From Olsenella urininfantis (GTDB lineage: Bacteria; Actinomycetota; Coriobacteriia; Coriobacteriales; Atopobiaceae), in NCBI RefSeq assembly GCF_900155635.1, contig NZ_LT732540.1, positions 375,930 to 439,549 of the forward strand: a stretch of 63,620 nt of DNA, given 5' to 3'. The notes beneath the pieces are model-generated. The model searched no databases. It was not told the origin of the DNA and saw only the letters and a program-made list of their open reading frames with translations. This document shows, one piece after another, positions 1 through 7,123 of this stretch (positions are counted from its first letter, which is position 1; each line of letters starts with the position of its first letter). A program made the position numbers and the translations under genes.

Positions 1-23
1 GCTAACTATTGCGGGAGGCAAAG

Positions 24-233
24 ATGGGCATCATCGACTTCGTGATCGTTGCCGGCGTCTTGCTGGCGCTGGCACTGTGCGTCCGCTCGTTCGTGAGCGG
101 CAGGGGGGACTGCCATGACTGCGGGTCCTCGGGAGGCTGCGGCTCGCATGGCGGCGGGAAGTCCGGCTGCTCGGCCGCCAAGAGCATGCTGACCGACGTC
201 GAGAGGGCGCTTGCCGCCGAGAGGGACGAGTAG
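24..233 (+). CDS. FeoB-associated Cys-rich membrane protein
   Basis: This 69-residue protein has one N-terminal membrane segment (about residues 3-22) and then a short tail rich in Cys, Gly and His (CHDCGSSGGCGSHGGG). That layout is typical of the small proteins encoded after feoB in ferrous-iron uptake operons. I chose the ATG at 24 because a GGGAGG ribosome site lies just upstream; an in-frame TTG at 9 has no such site. The expected feoA and feoB would be outside the window. The role in iron handling is known only by association for this family. Confidence 0.75.
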   Translation: MGIIDFVIVAGVLLALALCVRSFVSGRGDCHDCGSSGGCGSHGGGKSGCSAAKSMLTDVERALAAERDE

Positions 234-279
234 CTCGCCCGACCTGTCGCCGATTGCTTTTGCCGCTGCGGGCAGAGTG

Positions 280-306
280 GAAACAGTGGTGAAACTTCTC
301 TGTGTC
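280..306 (+). promoter_or_regulatory. Candidate GlnR-type operator upstream of glnA
   Basis: Two GAAAC half-sites start 11 bp apart (280-284 and 291-295) with exactly six bases between them, followed after six more bases by GTGTC. This matches the AC-N9-AC core and the GTNAC-N6-GAAAC layout described for actinobacterial GlnR boxes. It lies 62-88 bp upstream of the glnA start, and a GlnR-like gene is encoded at 4304. The site is a visual match only. Confidence 0.4.
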
Positions 307-367
307 ATGCTACCGTTCATCATTGGTCTTCTCATGGCCCAAGACCGGTACATGCTAGGAGGATTTC

Positions 368-1714
368 ATGAGCCAAGACAGGAACGTAGACTTCGTCCTG
401 AGGACGGTAGAGACGCGCAACGTGCGCTTCATCCGGTTGTGGTTCACAGATGTCCTTGGCAACCTCAAGTCGTTCTCCATATCATCCGAGGACCTGGAGG
501 AGGCCTTCGAGGAGGGCGTGGGCTTCGACGGCTCCTCGGTGGAAGGCTTCGTCCCCCAGGAGGAGTCGGACATGCTGGCCTTCCCGGACCCCACCACCTT
601 CCAGGTCCTGCCGTGGCGCCCCGAGGAGCACGGCGTTGCCCGCATGTTCTGTGACACCTACACTCCCTCGCGCGAGCCCTTCGAGGGCGACCCCCGCAAT
701 TGCCTGCGCCGCCTCTTCCGCATTGCGGACGAGAGGGGCTACGTGCTCAACGTGGGACCCAAGTTGGAGTACTTCTACTTTGACAAGGACAGCAGGGAGG
801 TTCCCATCCCCCTGGATGACGCGGGCTACTTCGACTTCACCTCCTCTGACGCCTCAACGGACCTGAGGCGCCAGACCACGCTGAACCTCGAGAAGATGTC
901 CATTCCCGTCGCCTACAGCTACCACTCCAACGCGCCTTCGCAAAACGGCATCGAGCTGCGCTATGCCGAGGCGCTCACCTGCGCGGACAACATCCTCACG
1001 GCGCGCCTGGTCATCCGCCAGCAGGCCTACGCCAGCGGCATGATGGCCTCGTTCATGCCCAAGCCCCTCACGGACGTCTCGGGGTCTGGCATGTTCCTCT
1101 ACCAGTCGCTCTTCGACCACGAGGGCACCAACCTCTTCTGGGCCCCCAAGACGAGCCATCCGGCCCACCTCTCCGAGCTCGCCCAGCACTACGTCGCCGG
1201 CATCCTCAGGTACGCGCCCGAGTTCTGCCTGGTCACCAACCCGACGGTCAACTCCTACAAGCGCCTGGTGAGCAACGGGGAGGTCCCCGTCTACACCACC
1301 TGGGGACGAAAGAACCGCACCACCCTGGTGCGCGTCCCCACGCACAAGCCCGGCAAGCACCAGTCCTGCCGCATAGAGCTGCGCAGCCCCGACCCCACGG
1401 CCAACCCCTACCTCGCGCTCGCCGTCACGCTGGCCGCAGGCCTCAAGGGCATTGAGGAGGGACTCCCCATGCCCGAGGAGCTGACGCGCAACCCCGAGGA
1501 CATGACGTGCGCCGAGCTCTCCGCCGCCGGCGTCCAGAGGCTTCCGCGCACCCTTGGGGAGGCCATCGACCGCTTCCAGGAGAGCGAGCTCATGCGAGAG
1601 GCCCTGGGAGGCCACATCTTCGACTACCTCCTGAGCGAGAAGCGCCGCGAGTGGCAGGAGTACAGCTCCGTGGTCACCGACTGGGAGAGGCGCACCTACT
1701 ACGCGGGTCTCTAA
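368..1714 (+). CDS. glnA: Glutamine synthetase, type I
   Basis: This enzyme joins ammonium to glutamate using ATP in the cytoplasm. The 448-residue length, the N-terminal beta-grasp with GFDGSSVEGF (about residues 53-62) and the conserved C-terminal core are those of GSI. The region that carries the adenylylated tyrosine in GSI-beta enzymes (NLYDLP in enterobacteria) reads RNPEDMT here, without Tyr, so control by adenylylation is unlikely and a GSI-alpha-like mode is expected. An AGGAGG site precedes the ATG. A candidate GlnR box lies upstream and a strong terminator follows. A second, type III enzyme is encoded at 17599-19695. Confidence 0.95.
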   Translation: MSQDRNVDFVLRTVETRNVRFIRLWFTDVLGNLKSFSISSEDLEEAFEEGVGFDGSSVEGFVPQEESDMLAFPDPTTFQVLPWRPEEHGVARMFCDTYTPSREPFEGDPRNCLRRLFRIADERGYVLNVGPKLEYFYFDKDSREVPIPLDDAGYFDFTSSDASTDLRRQTTLNLEKMSIPVAYSYHSNAPSQNGIELRYAEALTCADNILTARLVIRQQAYASGMMASFMPKPLTDVSGSGMFLYQSLFDHEGTNLFWAPKTSHPAHLSELAQHYVAGILRYAPEFCLVTNPTVNSYKRLVSNGEVPVYTTWGRKNRTTLVRVPTHKPGKHQSCRIELRSPDPTANPYLALAVTLAAGLKGIEEGLPMPEELTRNPEDMTCAELSAAGVQRLPRTLGEAIDRFQESELMREALGGHIFDYLLSEKRREWQEYSSVVTDWERRTYYAGL

Positions 1715-1740
1715 CGAACCTGGCGCATGCGCTTGCGATG

Positions 1741-1770
1741 AGGCGCCACCTCGGAAGGGGTGGCGCCTTT
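1741..1770 (+). terminator. Intrinsic terminator after glnA
   Basis: A perfect 10-bp stem (AGGCGCCACC, 1741-1750, with its complement 1759-1768) and an 8-base loop come 26 bases after the glnA stop. The U-run is short, so termination may be imperfect. The AT-rich stretch that follows (about 1775-1850) probably holds the promoter of the next operon. Confidence 0.8.
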
Positions 1771-1910
1771 GTATGCAAAAAATTATTAAATGATTGATTC
1801 TATAGTCAAAAAGAGAGGTCAATAGAGCTAGATTTAAACACATGAATGAGGGGATGCGGGTGCTGCCCTGACGTTTGTCCCGGCGGCGTATGCCATGTGA
1901 GGGGGAAGAC

Positions 1911-3305
1911 ATGACTCAGCCAGAGGATCGCTCGGGCCAACGGGGGGTGTGGCCACGCCATGTGCTGCCGAGGGGCTGGCTGGCGCTTTTGTGCGCGCTG
2001 GTCCTGACCGCGGCCGCCTTCGGGCCACGTGCCGAGCCGGCCCTTGCCGCGGCGGAGGCGCCTGACACCGGGATAGTGGTGCGGAAGGCTACCGCCCGCC
2101 CCAACGAGGACGGCGGCTCTGCGGCGCTGGGAGGGCGGGAGACCCGCCTTACCTGGGAGGGCACCGTCAACGTCGCGGAGGGGGTCTCGTCCGTGACGCT
2201 CGAGCTGCCAGAGGGCTCGAGCTTCGAGGGGTCAAGCACGCGCGTGACCGTTCTCGAGGGGCTCGACCGCCAAGGCGTAGAAGGGACGGCCAGGCCCGAG
2301 GCGAGCTCGGTGACGGTGAGCTTCTCGGTCCCCGTTGCCGCGGGGTCGCTCCTGCGCCTCGAGGTGAGCGGAATGAGCTTTCCTTCCGCAGGCGGCGATT
2401 ACGTGGTGTCGGGCTCCTACGTCACCGCCTCGGGAGGACAGGGAAGGCTCGAGGACTCTCCGGCCATCAGCGTGGAGGAGAACACTGCCGTGCAGCGCGT
2501 GGTCGGCTGGCTGGATGGCCAGCAGTGGGTCGAGGCGTGGAACTCCGTGCCCTTCCTGGGAATGTTCCTCAAGCCCCAGCTGCTGGTGACCTCCTTCGCC
2601 TCGCTCTTCCAGGGCTGGCTGCTCTGCCTTCTGGTGGTGACGGCGGCCTATCCCTTCGCCATCCTCCTGGGTCTGGCGTTCGCGCTCATGCGCATCTCAC
2701 GAAACCCCCTGCTCAGGGGCCTCTCGTCCTTCTACATCAACGTTCTGCGCGGAACGCCGCTCTTCCTGCAGATCTATGTGGCCTTCTTCGGCCTGCCCAT
2801 GCTGGGGATCAACATAGACAACACCCTCCTGGGCGTCATCGTGATCGCCGTCAACTCCTCGTCCTACCAGGCGGAGATCTACCGCGCGGGCATACAGTCC
2901 ATTCCCCAGGGGCAGTACGAGGCAGCCCTCTCGCTGGGCATGACGAGGATGCAGACCATGCTCTGGATCATCCTCCCCCAGACGGTGCGACGTGTGATAC
3001 CCACGGTGACCAGCGACTTCATCACCTCGTACAAGGACACCTCGCTGCTCTCGTCGGTTGGCGTCATGGAGCTCATGATGTTCTCCAAAAACCTGACCAC
3101 GGTGACGGGCAACATCACGCCCTACATCGCCGCCGCCATCTACTACCTCATGGTCACGCTCCCGCTCATCAAGGTGGTGGGCATTGTGGAGAAGCGCCTC
3201 TCCGCTGCGGAGGCCGGACAGGGGCCGCGTCCCAAGGGCGACGGGAAGGGTTCGCTGAGCGTCGAGACGATCGATTCCATTGGAGGCGAGAGCAATGTCC
3301 GCTAG
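1911..3305 (+). CDS. Amino-acid ABC transporter permease with N-terminal extracytoplasmic beta domain
   Basis: The C-terminal half (about residues 223-440) is a polar amino-acid (HEQRo-type) permease, with the [13 protein letters not shown] coupling loop ([19 protein letters not shown]) and several membrane segments. The N-terminal half is unusual: a signal-like hydrophobic segment, then about 150 residues rich in Val, Ser and Thr with alternating beta-strand character. It does not look like the periplasmic binding domain found in many fused permeases of this family. I chose the ATG at 1911, preceded by GAGGGGGAAG. The gene overlaps the ATPase gene by 11 bp, so the two form one operon between glnA and a glnR-like gene. 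The substrate is unknown; glutamine or glutamate is a guess from context. Confidence 0.85.
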   Translation: MTQPEDRSGQRGVWPRHVLPRGWLALLCALVLTAAAFGPRAEPALAAAEAPDTGIVVRKATARPNEDGGSAALGGRETRLTWEGTVNVAEGVSSVTLELPEGSSFEGSSTRVTVLEGLDRQGVEGTARPEASSVTVSFSVPVAAGSLLRLEVSGMSFPSAGGDYVVSGSYVTASGGQGRLEDSPAISVEENTAVQRVVGWLDGQQWVEAWNSVPFLGMFLKPQLLVTSFASLFQGWLLCLLVVTAAYPFAILLGLAFALMRISRNPLLRGLSSFYINVLRGTPLFLQIYVAFFGLPMLGINIDNTLLGVIVIAVNSSSYQAEIYRAGIQSIPQGQYEAALSLGMTRMQTMLWIILPQTVRRVIPTVTSDFITSYKDTSLLSSVGVMELMMFSKNLTTVTGNITPYIAAAIYYLMVTLPLIKVVGIVEKRLSAAEAGQGPRPKGDGKGSLSVETIDSIGGESNVR

Positions 3306-4158
3306 CCTGAAGTCCTCCTCCAGGGGCCTGTTGGTGCCAAAGGCCCTTGAGGCCGAGGAAGCCGCGCGCCTGGCCTGGGAGCATGACCTGAGCCTCTCGC
3401 GCCACCGCTTCGTGGAGGGCGAGCATCCCGTGGTTCGCATCGAGCACCTGAACAAGACCTTCACGGGAACCCCCGTCCTGCGCGACGTGAATCTCAACGT
3501 CTGGAACGGTGAGATCGTGGTGGTTCTGGGGCCCTCGGGTTCGGGCAAGTCAACCATGCTGCGCTGCATCAACCTTCTTGAGTCCCCCACCGCCGGCCAC
3601 ATCCTGATCGACGACAGGGAGATAACGGGCTCCAGCAAGACGGACACCACCCTGCTCAGGCGCGACCTTGGCATGGTGTTCCAGAACTTCAACCTCTTCC
3701 CGCACCTCACGGCCAAGGAGAACGTCATGATCGGCCAGACGAGGGTGCTGAGGAGGTCCAAGGAGGAGGCGGAGGGGGAGGCGCTCGCCCAGCTCGCCGC
3801 CGTGGGCATGGCGGACAGGGCGGATTTCAAGCCGCCCCAGCTCTCGGGGGGCCAGCAGCAGCGCGTCGCCATCGCCCGCGCCGTGGCGATGCATCCCAAG
3901 GTGCTGCTCTTCGACGAGCCGACCTCCGCACTTGACCCCGAGCTGGTGAGGGACGTGCTGGCGGTCATGCGCGACCTCGCCCTCAACAGCGGCATGACCA
4001 TGATCGTGGTGACCCACGAGATGGGCTTCGCGCGCGATGTGGCCGACCGCGTGGTCTTCATGGAGGGTGGCGTAGTGGTTGAGCAGGGCCTGCCCGAGGA
4101 AGTCTTCGATCGTCCGCGGGAGGAGCGCACCAAGGAGTTCCTGGGCAGCATTCGTTGA
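3295..4158 (+). CDS. Amino-acid ABC transporter ATP-binding protein
   Basis: This is a GlnQ-like ATPase of 287 residues. It has Walker [11 protein letters not shown]-loop QNFNLF, signature LSGGQQQR, Walker B VLLFDEP and the switch His in VVTHEMGFA. The first 45 residues are an extra leader not needed for the fold. It should energise the permease encoded just upstream, which it overlaps. No substrate-binding protein gene lies nearby, so the binding function is either elsewhere in the genome or supplied by the permease's extra domain. A strong terminator follows. Confidence 0.92.
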   Translation: MSASLKSSSRGLLVPKALEAEEAARLAWEHDLSLSRHRFVEGEHPVVRIEHLNKTFTGTPVLRDVNLNVWNGEIVVVLGPSGSGKSTMLRCINLLESPTAGHILIDDREITGSSKTDTTLLRRDLGMVFQNFNLFPHLTAKENVMIGQTRVLRRSKEEAEGEALAQLAAVGMADRADFKPPQLSGGQQQRVAIARAVAMHPKVLLFDEPTSALDPELVRDVLAVMRDLALNSGMTMIVVTHEMGFARDVADRVVFMEGGVVVEQGLPEEVFDRPREERTKEFLGSIR

Positions 4159-4197
4159 GCCGGCCGGCCCGCGCCCGTTGCTCGCATCGGCACGTCC

Positions 4198-4233
4198 CGA
4201 GGGAGCCCCTTTTCAGGGGCTCCCTCGATTTGT
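4198..4233 (+). terminator. Intrinsic terminator of the amino-acid ABC operon
   Basis: A 13-bp perfect stem (CGAGGGAGCCCCT at 4198-4210, partner 4215-4227) with a 4-base loop is followed by ATTTGT. It lies 40 bases after the ATPase stop codon. Confidence 0.85.
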
Positions 4234-4303
4234 GCTAATCTCTAAAGCAACTTTATCCATTTGGATAGCTGCACCCCGCAGGGGGCTGGGGTTGGGAGTG
4301 GGG

Positions 4304-4978
4304 ATGCATCACAAGAACATCTTGCTGGTGGCCAGGACATCGCGCTACATAGAGCGCATGCGCGAGCTCAAGCGAACGCTCGACGTGTCCATCCTGCCAA
4401 GCTCCCCAGAGACCTTCTCGCAGGCCATCAACTCAGGCCACAGCTTTGACCTCGTGATCCTGGACGGCGAGGGGCTCGGCCAGGACACGCTTGCCGCCGT
4501 CGACTCCTACGTCTCCGACAACGGCTTCATTCCCGTGCTGGTCATCCAGGAAGAGAGCAAGCTGGCCAAGCTCCGCCTTCCCTCGCAGGGCAGGAACGAC
4601 TTCATCCTCAGCAGCTCTGGCCAGGCCGAGCTTGAGGTGCGCTGCGCGCTGCTCCTCTGGCCGGGCGAGGAGAGCGCCCCGGCTGACATCGTCACCATTG
4701 ACAACATGACGATCAACCTGGCCACCTATCAGGTCTACATAGACGAGCAGCCCGTTGACCTCACCCTCATGGAGTACTCGCTGCTCTCTTTTTTGGCGAC
4801 GCACCCCTCGCGCGCCTACTCGCGCGAGACCTTGCTGCATCGTGTGTGGGGCTTCGAGTACTGCGGTGGCACCCGCACGGTGGACGTGCACATACGACGC
4901 GTGCGCTCCAAGGTGGGTCCCCAGGTCGCGGCGCACATCGTCACCGTCAGGGGCGTGGGCTACCTGTTCAAGCTGTAG
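4304..4978 (+). CDS. glnR: GlnR-like atypical OmpR-family response regulator
   Basis: The protein has 224 residues: a receiver-like domain (about 1-120) and a PhoB/OmpR winged helix (about 130-224, with GGTRTVDVHIRRVRSK). The receiver has lost its phosphorylation pocket. The acidic pair after beta-1 is replaced by A10-R11, the conserved Lys is a Ser in the DFILSSSG stretch, and only an Asp at position 54 remains. This pattern and the DNA-binding domain closely resemble GlnR of mycobacteria and streptomycetes, the nitrogen regulator that works without a dedicated kinase. Its position 2.6 kb from glnA and beside an amino-acid transporter fits. The ATG at 4304 follows a GGGAGTGGGG stretch. The GlnR name is an inference from motif recall and context. 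Confidence 0.78.
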   Translation: MHHKNILLVARTSRYIERMRELKRTLDVSILPSSPETFSQAINSGHSFDLVILDGEGLGQDTLAAVDSYVSDNGFIPVLVIQEESKLAKLRLPSQGRNDFILSSSGQAELEVRCALLLWPGEESAPADIVTIDNMTINLATYQVYIDEQPVDLTLMEYSLLSFLATHPSRAYSRETLLHRVWGFEYCGGTRTVDVHIRRVRSKVGPQVAAHIVTVRGVGYLFKL

Positions 4979-5155
4979 CCTGCGACCCGTGCGCCCCTCG
5001 GGCGCGGACGGACCCATTCAGAAAGCGGAAAGTCTTGTTTCCCTCGCGTGCATGACAACGCGGCCGAGGGAGGGCTGCCATGCCAATTGGTACAGTCGAG
5101 TTGTCAGTGTATGGCGGGCAATGGCTGCCCACCTTCCCTAAAGAGGTGCATGAGC

Positions 5156-6568
5156 ATGGATAACAACAAGAGCGGGCTTCCTCCCTTCCCCGAGCGCCGG
5201 ACGGACGTGGCCCCGCAGGCGCCGCAAGATCCTCACGAGGCGCCCACGCAGGTGCGGGCACGCATCGAGCGCGAGGAGGCTGGCGAGGGAGCCACCTCGG
5301 CGGAAGCGCCAGGCGGAGCCGGGGGCGGCCGTGGAGGGCACCCCGTCAGGAACGTCCTCGTGGGCGGGCTTTCCGGCGTCATCGCGGCAGGGGCCCTGGT
5401 GCTTGGCCTGAGGGCCACCGGCGTCATAGGCGGCACGCAGATCATCCGCACCACCGACAGCGCCGCCGGCCAGACCGTCTCCATCTCCGCGAGCGGAGAG
5501 AACGTCGACGTTGCCAAGGCCGTTGCGGCCAAGGCGCTGCCCTCCGTCGCGTCGGTGCACGTGAGCACCGCCAAGGGCTCTGGGCTGGGCTCTGGCGTCG
5601 TTCTGGACGACAAGGGCAACATCATCACCAACTACCACGTGGTGAAGGACGCCACGGCGATCTCGGTGACCATCAACGGCAAGAGCTTCGACGCCACGCT
5701 CGTGGGCACCGATGCCTCCAGCGACCTCGCAGTTCTTCATGTCGATTTGGGGGACACCAAGGTGACGCCCATGGAGGTGGGCGACTCCGATTCCCTCGTG
5801 GTGGGGGATTGGGTGATGTCCATCGGCAGCCCCTTCGGCCTTGACCAGTCCGTCTCCGCGGGAATCGTGAGCGCACTCACGCGCAACCAGCTGCTTGAGA
5901 GCAGCTCGGGAGCCACGCTCTACACCAACCTGATCCAGGTGGACGCCGCCATCAACCCTGGCAACTCAGGTGGCGCGCTTGTGAACTCGGAGGGCAAGCT
6001 GGTGGGCATATCCACGCTCTACTCGTCCGACACGCAGTCGTTCGCGGGCATAGGGTTCGCCATCCCAGGCAACTATGCCGTGAGCGTCGCCAACAAGATC
6101 ATCGCCGGCGAGACCGTGACGCACGCCTACATCGGCCTCACCATGCAGACCGTGAACGCCCAGAACGCCCTGCGCAACAACCTTCCCGTGAACCAGGGGG
6201 CATACGTGGCGTCCGTGACCGAGGGCGGTCCCGCCGCGGAGGCGGGCATCAAGAAGGGGGATGTGATCACGGCCATGAACGGCGAGGCCATCACCTCTGC
6301 GGACGGCATGATACTGAGCGTGCGCTCCCATTCCATCGGCGAGAAGGTCGCCGTCACGGTGCGCCGCGGAAGCCAGGAGCAGACCTTCATGGTGACCCTG
6401 GGCTCCGACGAGGCGCTTCAGGCCGAGCAGCAGAAGAACCGCACGCTGGATGACGGCGGCAACGGCGGAGGCAAGAACGGAATCACCACCGACCAGCTCT
6501 ACGACTACCTCGAGCAGATCTACGGCCAGCGCCAGAACAACGACAAGGGCGGCTCGACCCTCTCATAG
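5156..6568 (+). CDS. htrA: HtrA/DegP-type membrane-anchored serine protease
   Basis: The protein has a cytoplasmic Pro-rich N-terminus, one membrane segment (about residues 66-92), a trypsin-like domain and one PDZ domain (about 335-430). The catalytic triad is visible: H161 (NYHVV), D190 (SDLAVL) and S271 (GNSGGAL). Such proteases degrade or refold damaged proteins outside the membrane. I chose the ATG at 5156 (470 residues) because the AGAGG site at 5142-5146 lies 9 bases away; the in-frame ATG at 5150 is too close. It is a single gene ending in a long hairpin terminator. The C-terminal tail is Asn/Gly-rich. Confidence 0.92.
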   Translation: MDNNKSGLPPFPERRTDVAPQAPQDPHEAPTQVRARIEREEAGEGATSAEAPGGAGGGRGGHPVRNVLVGGLSGVIAAGALVLGLRATGVIGGTQIIRTTDSAAGQTVSISASGENVDVAKAVAAKALPSVASVHVSTAKGSGLGSGVVLDDKGNIITNYHVVKDATAISVTINGKSFDATLVGTDASSDLAVLHVDLGDTKVTPMEVGDSDSLVVGDWVMSIGSPFGLDQSVSAGIVSALTRNQLLESSSGATLYTNLIQVDAAINPGNSGGALVNSEGKLVGISTLYSSDTQSFAGIGFAIPGNYAVSVANKIIAGETVTHAYIGLTMQTVNAQNALRNNLPVNQGAYVASVTEGGPAAEAGIKKGDVITAMNGEAITSADGMILSVRSHSIGEKVAVTVRRGSQEQTFMVTLGSDEALQAEQQKNRTLDDGGNGGGKNGITTDQLYDYLEQIYGQRQNNDKGGSTLS

Positions 6569-6614
6569 CCCTGTGCCGCGCACCCCTCGGGCGCTGCGTG
6601 TCCCCGCGGCCCTT

Positions 6615-6696
6615 GCGCTATACCGTAGCCTAGTCCCACTTTTTCGGCGAAATCACCCAGAAAGTGGGACAAGAGCTACGGTATGGCGCCTTTTTG
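6615..6696 (+). terminator. Long two-part hairpin terminator after htrA
   Basis: The outer arms at 6615-6629 and 6675-6689 (GCGCTATACCGTAGC with one mismatch) enclose perfect inner arms GTCCCACTTT (6633-6642) and AAAGTGGGAC (6661-6670). The structure ends in a T5 run. It spans about 80 bases, much longer than the other terminators here, so it may be a small repeat element or structured RNA that also terminates transcription. Confidence 0.7.
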
Positions 6697-6735
6697 TGTG
6701 TTGAGGTCATTGGGGGTGTGCCACTCGTGCAATTG

Positions 6736-6786
6736 ATGCCCCTTAGGGGTATAACAAAGTCAGATTTAATACCCCCCAAGGGGTAC
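6736..6786 (+). promoter_or_regulatory. Two CsoR-type operators upstream of csoR-copA
   Basis: Two G-tract palindromes flank the likely promoter: ATGCCCCTTAGGGGTAT at 6736-6752 and ATACCCCCCAAGGGGTAC at 6769-6786. Both match the ATACCCC-N-GGGGTAT type of site bound by copper-sensing CsoR repressors. They lie 29-79 bp before the csoR start, so the operon is probably repressed by its own first product until Cu(I) binds. Confidence 0.72.
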
Positions 6787-6814
6787 TAAAGGAAGACAGA
6801 CGAGAGGAGCGCCC

Positions 6815-7123
6815 ATGGCGGAAGATGCTTGCGTCTCCTGCGCGCACAAGAAGCAGACCCCCCGCAGCGAGCGGCTCAAGCGGGACGTCGGCAGGCGCAT
6901 CAACCGTGCGATGGGCCAGCTCAGTGGCATCAAGGTCATGGTCGAGGAAGACCGCTACTGCGGTGACGTGCTCATGCAGCTCGCGGCCGTCGAGTCTGCC
7001 GTGAGGGCGATCTCGCGCGAGCTCATGAAGGACCATCTTGAGACCTGCGTGGTTGAGCGCATTCAGGCGGGTGACACGGAGGTAGTCGATGAGGTCATGG
7101 ACCTCTTTAGGAAGTTCATGTGA
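6815..7123 (+). CDS. csoR: CsoR-family copper-sensing transcriptional repressor
   Basis: This 102-residue all-helical protein has the Cys-His-Cys copper ligand set at C49, H74 and C78 (YCGDVL and HLETC). CsoR releases DNA when it binds Cu(I). The N-terminus also carries C6, C9 and H11, which could bind metal. The start follows a GAGGAG site. Its stop codon overlaps the copA start (TGATG), giving a tight two-gene operon with CsoR boxes upstream. Confidence 0.93.
   Translation: MAEDACVSCAHKKQTPRSERLKRDVGRRINRAMGQLSGIKVMVEEDRYCGDVLMQLAAVESAVRAISRELMKDHLETCVVERIQAGDTEVVDEVMDLFRKFM

Noticed and set aside
2697..4193. Minus-strand frame opposite the amino-acid ABC genes
   Set aside because: Shadow of the permease and ATPase; the composition is typical of antisense GC-rich DNA.
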